From NCBI GenBank assembly GCA_016794945.1, contig JAEUIX010000077.1:1-7417 (forward strand): a DNA stretch of 7,417 nt, given 5' to 3'. Position 1 is the first letter of the stretch. Every line of letters begins with the position of its first letter. The position numbers and the translations under genes are program-made. A model generated the notes under the pieces. It was not told the origin of the DNA and ran no database searches. It worked only from the letters and a program-made list of their open reading frames with translations. The DNA is from Phycisphaerae bacterium (GTDB lineage Bacteria; Planctomycetota; Phycisphaerae; Phycisphaerales; UBA1924). Below, in pieces: positions 1 through 5,839 of this stretch.

Positions 1-92
1 AGCGCCGCGGCGACGACCCAATCGAGCCACGGGCTGAACGCCGCCTGCTGGGTCCGGGTCGCCGCCGGCGATGGAGAGGCATGGACGGACAT
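1..92 (-). CDS. N-terminal fragment of an unidentified, possibly membrane protein (runs off the window)
   Basis: An open frame runs on the minus strand from an ATG at 92 to the window edge (30 codons). It reads MSVHASPSPAATRTQQAAFS, followed by PWLDWVVAAAL. The polar Ala/Ser/Thr/Pro-rich start followed by a Trp-containing hydrophobic stretch resembles a cytoplasmic tail leading into a first membrane helix, but only about 10 residues of that helix are visible. The start choice is supported by TAGTCT (plus 100-105) lying exactly 7 bp before the ATG, the spacing of a leaderless promoter. No Shine-Dalgarno sequence is visible. The other minus-strand ATG, at 82, gives an Arg-rich, unprotein-like reading. 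The family cannot be recognised from this fragment. Its location directly downstream of a PEP-CTERM-like gene does not by itself say what it is. Confidence 0.45.
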   Translation of the reverse strand, partial: MSVHASPSPAATRTQQAAFSPWLDWVVAAA

Positions 93-99
93 GGTCCAG

Positions 100-105
100 A
101 GACTA
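100..105 (-). promoter_or_regulatory. Candidate -10 hexamer (TAGTCT) of a leaderless promoter
   Basis: Read on the minus strand, TAGTCT fits TANNNT and ends 7 bp before the ATG at 92. The transcript would therefore start at or next to the A of the ATG. No -35 consensus is visible. The place where a -35 would lie is occupied by the perfect palindrome at 110-129, which could be an operator. Confidence 0.4.
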
Positions 106-109
106 TCGG

Positions 110-129
110 CGGCCCGGGCGCCCGGGCCG
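110..129. repeat. 20-bp perfect GC palindrome
   Basis: Positions 110-129 are a perfect inverted repeat of two 10-bp arms with no spacer. The site contains two abutting copies of the palindromic octamer GCCCGGGC (112-119 and 120-127). It lies between the terminator of the PEP-CTERM-like gene and the candidate -10 of the gene starting at 92. It could be a protein-binding site or a backup termination hairpin. It has no T-run on either side, so an operator or a structural role is about as likely as termination. Confidence 0.5.
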
Positions 130-140
130 GAGCGCGGGGG

Positions 141-177
141 GAAAAGAAAAACCGCCCGGGCGGTAAGGCCCGGGCGG
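141..177 (-). terminator. Intrinsic terminator of the PEP-CTERM-like gene
   Basis: On the minus strand, a perfect 10-bp GC-only stem (arms at plus 168-177 and 152-161) with a 6-base loop (162-167) is followed immediately by TTTTTCTTTTC (plus 151-141). This is a textbook Rho-independent terminator. It begins 37 bp past the TGA of the gene ending at 215. Each arm carries the octamer GCCCGGGC, so the arms are themselves largely self-complementary. Confidence 0.9.
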
Positions 178-214
178 CGAGTTCAGACGTTGTGATCTCG
201 GGTCGCGGAGCCGA

Positions 215-934
215 TCAGGCGCGGCGACGGCGAGCGGCGGCCAGGCCGCCGAGGCCCAGCAGGGCGGCGGCGCCCGGCGTGGGGATCAGGGTGACCGAGG
301 CGCTGATGATGTCGCCCGTGTCGCCACCCGCGCGGTCGGTGATGAAGACCGTCCAGGTGCCCGTGCCGTAGGCCGTGTTGAACGCGGCCAAGGCGTTGTT
401 GATCTGCGCGGTGCCGACAAACGCGGTGTACGCGTTGGCCTGCACGGCGTCGGGCGTGAAGACCGTGGACACGATGTTGCCGCCAACGGTCGAACCGGCG
501 GCGTTGATGTTGCCGGCCGCGCCCGTGACGAGCGTGCTGCCGGCGTCAGCGAAGTTGTAGAAGCCGTTCATGTCGGCGGAGTTGCCGAACGTGGAGTTCG
601 GGCTCACGCCGACGCGATCAAGAATGGCCACGGGCGCGATCGGCCCGCCGAGCGTGGGCGTGTAGGCCAGCGTGACGACGAGGTCGCCGATCCACGAGTG
701 CTCGCGGTTGCCGGCGGTGGTGCCGGTGCCGAACTGCAGCGTGAACACCATGTCGGTGATGGCGGTGCCGAGCGTCGAAGAGATCGTGATCGACACGCCC
801 GCGGTGGTGTTGTCAGGAATCGCAACGCCGGGGGCCGTGGGCGAACCGCCCGCGTAGCCGGTGTACGTCGTCTGGGCGAGCGCCGGAGCGGCGATGCACA
901 GACCAGCCAAAGCAGCCAAAGTCTTCGTCTTCAT
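215..934 (-). CDS. Exported P-domain-like protein with PEP-CTERM-like C-terminal sorting tag
   Basis: 239 aa. Residues 1-20 form a Sec signal peptide: basic MKTK, a hydrophobic core, and a likely cut after APALA before Gln21. The mature part is rich in Gly, Ala and Thr. Segments SWIGDLVVTL (about 80-89) and GTWTVFITDRAGGDTGD (192-208) resemble the conserved strands of the proprotein-convertase P domain, a beta sandwich often found in secreted bacterial proteins; no protease domain is attached. The C-terminus (218-239) reads PTPG, then a short Ala/Leu/Gly helix, then ARRRRA. This is the tripartite layout of PEP-CTERM tags, with PTPG replacing the Pro-Glu-Pro motif. In the family such tags direct membrane-associated processing and surface or extracellular release; the exact enzyme is not in this window. 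ATG934 is chosen because GGGGGAG lies 8 bp upstream and the signal peptide starts there; the frame stays open to 1240 only as read-through of the leader. Substrate or ligand unknown. Confidence 0.88.
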   Translation of the reverse strand: MKTKTLAALAGLCIAAPALAQTTYTGYAGGSPTAPGVAIPDNTTAGVSITISSTLGTAITDMVFTLQFGTGTTAGNREHSWIGDLVVTLAYTPTLGGPIAPVAILDRVGVSPNSTFGNSADMNGFYNFADAGSTLVTGAAGNINAAGSTVGGNIVSTVFTPDAVQANAYTAFVGTAQINNALAAFNTAYGTGTWTVFITDRAGGDTGDIISASVTLIPTPGAAALLGLGGLAAARRRRA

Positions 935-949
935 CTCAAATTCTCCCCC
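935..949 (-). promoter_or_regulatory. Shine-Dalgarno site of the PEP-CTERM-like gene
   Basis: On the minus strand, GGGGGAG (plus 949-943) followed by 8 bases (AATTTGAG) precedes the ATG at 934. It fixes the start at the signal peptide. It is the only convincing ribosome binding site in front of any gene start in this window. Confidence 0.7.
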
Positions 950-1120
950 GACGCTCCGCGCGCCGGACGTCTGACCTCTTCTTCCCTGACCACGGCGCGC
1001 AGAGCCCGGTGTTGCGGAGGACCGCCGCGAACTGCGCGAGACAGGAATGACGTACGTGGAATGACCGCTCCACGACTCCTGACCGAAGTGAAGGTACCCG
1101 CGGCTCGCACGAATGCAAGG

Positions 1121-1161
1121 CTGTTTCGGGGAGTTTTCCACAATTCGGCCGGCCGAAACAG
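1121..1161. repeat. Interrupted inverted repeat, candidate operator
   Basis: CTGTTTCGG (1121-1129) and its exact reverse complement CCGAAACAG (1153-1161) are 23 bp apart. The right arm overlaps a separate perfect palindrome, TTCGGCCGGCCGAA (1144-1157). Two nested symmetries in a divergent intergenic region suggest one or more protein-binding sites. A transcript hairpin with a 23-base loop is the alternative. The regulator is unknown. Confidence 0.4.
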
Positions 1162-1175
1162 GCACGTTCCGCGCA
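1160..1175 (+). promoter_or_regulatory. Possible sigma-54 (-24/-12) promoter
   Basis: AGGCACGTTCCGCGCA matches the sigma-54 consensus TGGCACG-N4-TTGCW at the invariant GG and GC and at their spacing. It deviates at the first T and at TT before the GC. Transcription would begin near 1186, about 135 nt before the permease ATG. In GC-rich DNA a match of this quality can arise by chance, and a second promoter candidate lies closer to the gene. Confidence 0.3.
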
Positions 1176-1305
1176 GCTTGGACGGTGTTTGGGTAACTGG
1201 GCAATCTGCGCTTCCAAGATTCACATGCCAGCGATCCCAAGTGCCGAAATTCCCGAACGCGTTCCGATCGTGCTGGTCGGGCGCGGGCCGAGGCCGCCCG
1301 GCCGA

Positions 1306-1311
1306 TAAGAT
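1306..1311 (+). promoter_or_regulatory. Candidate -10 hexamer (TAAGAT) next to the permease start
   Basis: TAAGAT ends 9 bp before the ATG at 1321, and the intervening GGCCCCCGC holds no Shine-Dalgarno sequence. A start 7-10 bp downstream of the hexamer would give a leaderless or almost leaderless mRNA. No -35 consensus is visible. Confidence 0.4.
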
Positions 1312-1320
1312 GGCCCCCGC

Positions 1321-3177
1321 ATGCCTGTTGTCGCCCGCTGGCTGCTGCGATTCGGCCCCACGAACCCGATCGTCGTGCGCCTGGTGCAGACCGGCTCGCG
1401 CCGGACGCGGCACCTGTACATCCGCTCGATCTACCTCGGGTCGCTGATCGCCGTGCTTCTGTGGGCCCTGCTGGTCAACGCGCGCGGGGATGAACTCAGC
1501 TACCAGGCGCTGGCCCAGGCCGGCAGCAAGAGCTTCGCCGTCATCGCCTTCCTGCAGATCGCGCTGATCTGCGTGCTGGCGCCGGTGTTCATGGCCGGGG
1601 CCATCGCCCAAGAGGCCGACCCACGGACCTGGGACATCCTGCTCAGCACGCCGCTGGGCGCCACGGAGATCGTGCTGGGCAACCTCTTCGGACGGCTGTT
1701 CTTCATCCTGGCGCTGCTGTTCAGTTCCCTGCCCCTGTTCGCGGTGACGCAGTACTTCGGCGGCGTGCCGGGCAGCTCGATCTTCGCCAGCTACCTCATC
1801 GCCGCGGCGGCGGCCCTGGTCGTCGGGGCGATCGCCATCGCGCTGTCGGTCAGCCGGCTGGTGGGTCGGCGGGCGGTGTTCGCGTTCTACGTGGCGGTGG
1901 TGTCGTACCTGGCGGTGACGTGGGCGGCCGATGCGCTGCTGCGCTCGCCGGGCGTGACGTGGATGACGGCGCTGAACCCCTTCCTGGCGCTGACGGCGCT
2001 GCTGGACCCGGCGGGGTATCCCCGTGCCGCTGCGGGAACGCAGACGGGCCTGGCCGCCTGGTTTCTCGAGCGGCCGGTGACGACGTGGTGCCTGCTGGCA
2101 ATCGGGATCAGCGTGGCGCTCATCGGCGTGTCGACCGTTACGGTGCGGGTGGGCGGGCTGGCGGGGCTCGGCGGAGTGCGCGGAAGGGGCGGGAGCGGGG
2201 GCGTGCCGTGGTACCGGCGGCTGTTCGGGCTGGGGGCGGCGGGCGCGGAGACGCGCCCGGCGCGGACGGTGTGGCACAACCCGATCGCCTGGCGCGAGGC
2301 CGCGGCCCGCAACGCGACGCTGGGCCGGATCGCGGCGCGCTGGTCGTTCATCGTGCTGGGCGGTGCGCTGGCGGTCGGTCTGCTGTGGATGTACCACACG
2401 CAGGCGATGGGGCCCGGGACGTTCCGCACGGTGCTGCTGTACACGGTGACGGGGCAGATCGCGGTGATCAGCCTGGTGGCGATCAACATGTCGGCGACGG
2501 CGGTGAGCCGGGAGCGGGAGGACGGCACGCTGGACCTGCTATTGACCACGCCGATCACACCCGGGCAGTACCTCTCGGGCAAGCTCAAGGGAATCGTGGC
2601 CTACCTGCTGCCGATGATCGCGGTGCCGATGTTCACGGCGGCGATCGCCGGGGCGTACGCGGCGTTCGGCGGCTTCGGGCGGGCCGACGGGGCGGAGGTG
2701 ACGGGCAACGTGATGGTCGGCACGGCGCTGTCGGCGCCGGTGGTGCTGCCGGAGTCGGTGCTGGTGCTGCCCTTGGTGTGCGTGCCGTTCGTGGCGTTCT
2801 GCGTGGTGGTGGGCATGGCGATGAGCCTGCGGAGCCAGGGCACGATCGCGTCGGTGATGGCGACGGTCGGGATCATCGGGGCGGTGGGCGGGACGATCGG
2901 CCTGTGCGCCTGGAACGCCGCGGGGAGCATCGCCAGCATCGGGCCGGCGCTGGGGGCGATGAGCCCGGCGTCGGCGGTGTTCGCCTGCGTGGAGCCGGAG
3001 CGGGCGATGCTGCAGACGGTGACCAGCGCCACGGCGGGGCTGAGCGGTGCGCGGGCGTCGCTGTTCGTGGGGGCGCTGGTGGCGGCGGGCGTGTACAGCG
3101 CGGTGGTGTGGGGCGTGCACGGGCAGATGACCCGGACGTTCGACATGACCGTGCGGAGGCTGGCCGGGACGCGCTGA
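1321..3177 (+). CDS. Duplicated ABC-2-type transporter permease
   Basis: 618 aa, a polytopic inner-membrane protein with about a dozen hydrophobic segments. Examples lie near residues 37-52, 73-97, 126-146, 157-180, 186-207, 250-270, 346-360, 371-390, 428-450, 475-500, 515-540 and 580-600. It contains two copies of an ABC-2 permease half. The cytoplasmic signature after the second helix of each half recurs: E98 ADPRTWDILLSTPL with GNLFGR, and E398 REDGTLDLLLTTPI with GKLKG. Such E-x-GT-x-(D/E)-LLL-(S/T)TP motifs in ABC-2 proteins sit at the interface with the ATPase. A Gly/Arg-rich cytoplasmic linker (about 275-310) joins the halves. It would export or move a substrate using a separate ATP-binding subunit, which is not encoded in the window. 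The start at 1321 gives a sensible N-terminus and lies next to TAAGAT; there is no Shine-Dalgarno sequence. The methyltransferase gene begins 18 bp after its stop, so the two are probably cotranscribed. Substrate unknown. Confidence 0.85.
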   Translation: MPVVARWLLRFGPTNPIVVRLVQTGSRRTRHLYIRSIYLGSLIAVLLWALLVNARGDELSYQALAQAGSKSFAVIAFLQIALICVLAPVFMAGAIAQEADPRTWDILLSTPLGATEIVLGNLFGRLFFILALLFSSLPLFAVTQYFGGVPGSSIFASYLIAAAAALVVGAIAIALSVSRLVGRRAVFAFYVAVVSYLAVTWAADALLRSPGVTWMTALNPFLALTALLDPAGYPRAAAGTQTGLAAWFLERPVTTWCLLAIGISVALIGVSTVTVRVGGLAGLGGVRGRGGSGGVPWYRRLFGLGAAGAETRPARTVWHNPIAWREAAARNATLGRIAARWSFIVLGGALAVGLLWMYHTQAMGPGTFRTVLLYTVTGQIAVISLVAINMSATAVSREREDGTLDLLLTTPITPGQYLSGKLKGIVAYLLPMIAVPMFTAAIAGAYAAFGGFGRADGAEVTGNVMVGTALSAPVVLPESVLVLPLVCVPFVAFCVVVGMAMSLRSQGTIASVMATVGIIGAVGGTIGLCAWNAAGSIASIGPALGAMSPASAVFACVEPERAMLQTVTSATAGLSGARASLFVGALVAAGVYSAVVWGVHGQMTRTFDMTVRRLAGTR

Positions 3178-3195
3178 GCGGCCGATGAACAGACC

Positions 3196-4161
3196 ATGAG
3201 CGAGCCGGCGGAACAGCACAGCGACGGCGGCGCGGGCATCGCCGGCGAGGCGTTCGTGGACCGCGGGCCCTGCCCGTTGTGCGGGGGCACGCGCTTCGAA
3301 ACCGTGCACGACTTCGCCAAGGTGCCGGTGCGCCGGTGCGCCGCGTGCGGGTTCGTTCACTCGGCACGCGTCATGACCGCCGAGGGGGCGCGCCGGTACT
3401 ACGCCGGCGAGTTCGGCTCGGAACGTCACCGCGACGGCCAGATCCTCAACGCCGCGATCAACGAGCGGGTGCTGGCCCGCCTGGTGGACCTGCGCCCGGT
3501 GCGCACGTTCCTGGACGTGGGCGCGGGGTACGGCTTCCTGCTGGCGCGCCTGCGCGACCGGCGGGGCATCCGCGGCGTCGGAGTCGAGCTCTCGGCGGCG
3601 GAAGCGGCGCACGGGGTCGAGCGGCTGGGCGTGGACATCCGGCGCGGCACGCTCGAGGAGGCGGGGCTGCCCGAAGGCTCGTTCGACCTGGTGACGGCCT
3701 TCGAGGTGATCGAGCACGTGCAGGACCCGGTGCCGTTCGTCCGGTCGCTGGCGCGCCACTGCCGGCCGGGCGGGCACGTCGTGATCGGGACGGACAACTT
3801 CGAGAGTCCCACGGTGCGCCGGCTGGGGGCCGAGTTCCGCAAGTGGATCCCGCACAGCCACGTGTCGCACTTCGGCCCGGCGACGCTGACCCGGTGCGTC
3901 GAGGCCGCCGGCGGCCTGGCCGTGACCGGCGGCGGGTCGTTCACGCCCTGGGAGAACGTGCTGCAGCGGGCGCTCATGCGGCGCGCCCCGCGCCCGGCGG
4001 CCGAGGCCTTCGACCTCGACGCGTTCGTCAGGACCGAGATGAGCCGCGGCTACCGCATGTTCGGCGTGCGCCGGCGGATCAGCGCGGCGTGGTTCGGCCT
4101 GCGGTGGCGGCGGTCGATGAACGGCGCGATGATGTACCTGGCGGCGCGGCGCGAGGGCTGA
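3196..4161 (+). CDS. Zinc-ribbon class I SAM-dependent methyltransferase
   Basis: 321 aa, soluble. An N-terminal four-cysteine ribbon (C26, C29, C48, C51; CPLCGG and CAACGF) probably binds zinc. It is followed by a Rossmann-fold methyltransferase of the Methyltransf_23/UbiE-like type. Motif I is FLDVGAGYGF (105-114), the acidic ribose-binding residue is E131 in GVGVELS, and a post-motif FDLVTAFEVIEHVQDP starts at 163. A loop with W and HSHVSHF follows the last core strands (about 215-230), as in members that methylate small molecules or sugars. Zinc-ribbon proteins of this type are frequent in polysaccharide and secondary-metabolite clusters, but nothing here fixes the substrate. The ATG at 3196 is the only sensible start: an ATG at 3185 hits a stop after four codons. 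There is no Shine-Dalgarno sequence, so translation may rely on coupling or proximity to the upstream permease stop. It converges on rpoN with a 6-bp gap. Confidence 0.88.
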   Translation: MSEPAEQHSDGGAGIAGEAFVDRGPCPLCGGTRFETVHDFAKVPVRRCAACGFVHSARVMTAEGARRYYAGEFGSERHRDGQILNAAINERVLARLVDLRPVRTFLDVGAGYGFLLARLRDRRGIRGVGVELSAAEAAHGVERLGVDIRRGTLEEAGLPEGSFDLVTAFEVIEHVQDPVPFVRSLARHCRPGGHVVIGTDNFESPTVRRLGAEFRKWIPHSHVSHFGPATLTRCVEAAGGLAVTGGGSFTPWENVLQRALMRRAPRPAAEAFDLDAFVRTEMSRGYRMFGVRRRISAAWFGLRWRRSMNGAMMYLAARREG

Positions 4162-4167
4162 GCGGCC

Positions 4168-5724
4168 TCAGGCGTGGACCTTGCGCAGCCGGCCGGTGGG
4201 GATGCCGAGCTGGCCCCGGTACTTGGCGACGGTGCGGCGGGCGATCTCCAGCCCGCGCTTCTTGAGTTCGTCCACCAGCTGGTCGTCGCTGAGGGGGTTG
4301 TGCTTGTCCTCGGCGTCGATGACCTCCTGCAGGGCGCTCTTGATGGCGTCCCAGGAGACTTCCTCGCCGGATTCGGTGACGGTGCCGCCGGTGAAGAACT
4401 TGCGCAGCGGAACGATGCCGCGGGGCGTCTGGAGGTACTTCTCGGCGACGGCGCGGCTGACGGTGGCGACGTGGACGCCGAGCTGCTCGGCGACCTTGGT
4501 CATGGGCAGGGGCTTGATGGCCTGCGGGCCGAAGTCGAAGAACTCGCGCTGGGCCTCGACGACGGCCTCGATGACGCGGAGCACGGTGCGGTTGCGCTGC
4601 TCGATGGCGTCGAGCAGGAACTGGGCGTTGGAGAGGTTGGTCCGGATGAACTCGCGCGTGGGCTTGGGGGCCTGGCGGTCCTTGGCCAGGCGGGCGTACT
4701 CCTGGTTGATGCGCAGGTTGGGCAGGCGGGAGTCGTTGAGGTAGGCGATGTAGCGGTCGTGCTCGAGGTCGTACTCGACGAACGCGTCGGGGATGATGCC
4801 CGGCTCGGAGGACTGCTCGAGCTGGCGCGCCGGGTGCAGGCTGAGGGTGCGGAGCAGATCGGTGGCGCGCCGCAGGTCCTCGACGGTGGCGCCGGTCTTC
4901 TGCGCGATGCGGGGCAGGCGGTTCTGGGCGAGGTCCTCGAGGTGGTGCTCCACGAGGGTGCGGACCAGCTCCCAGCGCGCGCGCCCCTCGGGCGGCTCGG
5001 CGTCTTCGCGGGCGTCGATCTGCAGCAGCAGGCACTCGCGCGGGTCGCGCGCGGCGACGCCGGTGGGCTCGAGCATCAGCTGCAGGGCCCGCAGCGCGCG
5101 CTCGAGCTGCTCGACCGTCGGCTTGGCGCCGACGGGCGCCCGGTCGGCGATGGTCTCCAGCGGCGTGCGGAGGTAGCCGTCCTGGTCGATGGCGTTGAGG
5201 ATCAGCGCGCCCAGCGGGCGGAGCGACTCGTCCACCTCGGCCAGGGCCCACTGCTCCTGCAGCTGCTCCGGCGTGCCCTGGGGGCGGGCCGCGGTGTTGG
5301 CCATCGCGTCGGTCTTGGCGTCGCGCTCGCCCGTGTCGCGGGCGCGGTGGCGCGGCTCGAGGTCCTGCCAGTCGGTCCGCGCCTCGGCGGCGGAGTACTC
5401 GTTCTCGGCCGAGTCGGGGTTGGCCTCCTCGAACGAGTCGAGCCGCTCGAAGTCGTCGGGGCCGCCGTCCTGCTCGACGCGCAAGGGGCCTGTCTCGGCG
5501 CTCGGGCCCGCGTCGGCGCGGGCGACGGGCGCGGGGGCACCGTCGGCGCCGGCGTCGGGCTGGTCGTCGGCGATCTCCAGCGTCGCGTTGCTCTCGAGCT
5601 CCTGCTCGATGCGCTCCTCCAGCTGCCCCAGCGGCATCTGGAGGATCTCCATCGACTGGATCATGTGCGGCGCCAGCTTCATGTGCTGGCCCATCCGCAT
5701 CTGTTGTGAGGCGTCGAATCGCAT
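4168..5724 (-). CDS. rpoN: RNA polymerase sigma-54 factor
   Basis: 518 aa. It directs core RNA polymerase to -24/-12 promoters and needs AAA+ enhancer-binding activators, none of which lies in the window. Region I (1-51) is the Gln/Met/Leu-rich activator-interacting part: QQMRMGQHMKLAPHMIQSME, then ILQMPLGQLEERIEQELESN. Region II (about 52-150) is long, acidic and Ala/Pro-rich. The core-binding domain follows from about 150, including LEPTGVAARDPRECLLLQI (about 218-236). A helix-turn-helix is at about 409-428 (KVAEQLGVHVATVSR), then KYLQTPRGIVPLRKFF. The RpoN box ARRTVAKYR is at 495-503 and contacts the -24 element; the protein ends 15 residues later. The ATG at 5724 gives a canonical region I start. 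No Shine-Dalgarno sequence is visible, but a strong hairpin sits 16 bp upstream. It is on the same strand as recR with a 115-bp gap, so it may be partly cotranscribed. All key motifs are present. It is longer than the 477 aa of the E. coli protein, mainly in region II. Confidence 0.97.
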   Translation of the reverse strand: MRFDASQQMRMGQHMKLAPHMIQSMEILQMPLGQLEERIEQELESNATLEIADDQPDAGADGAPAPVARADAGPSAETGPLRVEQDGGPDDFERLDSFEEANPDSAENEYSAAEARTDWQDLEPRHRARDTGERDAKTDAMANTAARPQGTPEQLQEQWALAEVDESLRPLGALILNAIDQDGYLRTPLETIADRAPVGAKPTVEQLERALRALQLMLEPTGVAARDPRECLLLQIDAREDAEPPEGRARWELVRTLVEHHLEDLAQNRLPRIAQKTGATVEDLRRATDLLRTLSLHPARQLEQSSEPGIIPDAFVEYDLEHDRYIAYLNDSRLPNLRINQEYARLAKDRQAPKPTREFIRTNLSNAQFLLDAIEQRNRTVLRVIEAVVEAQREFFDFGPQAIKPLPMTKVAEQLGVHVATVSRAVAEKYLQTPRGIVPLRKFFTGGTVTESGEEVSWDAIKSALQEVIDAEDKHNPLSDDQLVDELKKRGLEIARRTVAKYRGQLGIPTGRLRKVHA

Positions 5725-5740
5725 GGCGTCTCGGGGTCGC

Positions 5741-5770
5741 GGCGGTCCCCGCGGAACGCGGAGGGCCGCC
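5741..5770 (-). promoter_or_regulatory. Strong hairpin in the rpoN leader
   Basis: A nearly perfect inverted repeat: outer stem 5741-5748 with 5763-5770 (7 Watson-Crick pairs plus one G-T, a G-U or A-C mispair depending on strand), inner stem 5749-5753 with 5757-5761, one bulged base at 5762, and a 3-base loop. On the rpoN mRNA the stem ends 16 nt before the ATG. There is no T-run, so it is not an intrinsic terminator. It could reduce translation initiation, stabilise the rpoN 5' end after processing of a recR-rpoN transcript, or bind a protein. The structure is seen; the role is inferred. Confidence 0.45.
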
Positions 5771-5839
5771 GGAACTTCTATCGGCCCGCGCGGCGGGTGA
5801 TTGTTGCAGCGCCGGCGGCGGGCCGGGCGGCCCGTCGGA

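Larger units (their letters stand above)
935..1320. other. 386-bp divergent intergenic region
   Basis: No protein-like frame is convincing here. The region separates the minus-strand PEP-CTERM-like gene from the plus-strand permease and is less GC-biased than the coding DNA. It holds a direct repeat GGAATGAC (1044-1051 and 1058-1065, period 14). It also holds an inverted repeat CTGTTTCGG/CCGAAACAG (1121-1129 and 1153-1161), a 14-bp palindrome (1144-1157), a possible sigma-54 promoter (1160-1175) and a -10-like hexamer at 1306-1311. On the minus strand a poor sigma-70-like pair, TTGCAT (plus 1113-1118) and TACCTT (plus 1091-1096) with a 16-bp spacer, could serve the PEP-CTERM-like gene and would give a leader of about 150 nt. 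That last assignment is weak. Confidence 0.6.

Noticed and set aside
1..195. Plus-strand open frame ending at 195
   Set aside because: It would run through the palindrome and terminator stem, has no start in view except internal ones, and translates to Arg/Gly-rich sequence.
935..1240. N-terminal extension of the PEP-CTERM-like protein (102 more residues)
   Set aside because: The extension would bury the signal peptide; the internal ATG at 934 has a good Shine-Dalgarno sequence, and the extension looks like translated leader.
1215..1245. Minus-strand sigma-54-like GGCAC element upstream of the PEP-CTERM-like gene
   Set aside because: The GG-to-GC spacing is off by one base, which sigma-54 promoters do not usually tolerate.
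931..2397. A 488-codon minus-strand frame across the intergenic region and the permease
   Set aside because: Low-complexity Arg/Gln/His/Pro-rich translation, antisense to a clear membrane protein; a stop-free shadow caused by high GC.
1920..3188. A 422-codon plus-strand frame inside the permease
   Set aside because: Gly/Ala/Arg/Asp repeats without domain character, in another frame of a convincing permease.
2539..3870. A 443-codon minus-strand frame across the permease/methyltransferase junction
   Set aside because: His/Arg/Pro-rich shadow opposite two well-supported genes.
4174..5709. A 511-codon plus-strand frame antisense to rpoN
   Set aside because: Nearly as long as rpoN, but its Leu/Gly/Val-rich reading mirrors RpoN codons; RpoN has all family motifs.
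5800..5838. Terminator for recR
   Set aside because: Small GC inverted repeats are present after the stop, but there is no T-run, so intrinsic termination is not supported.
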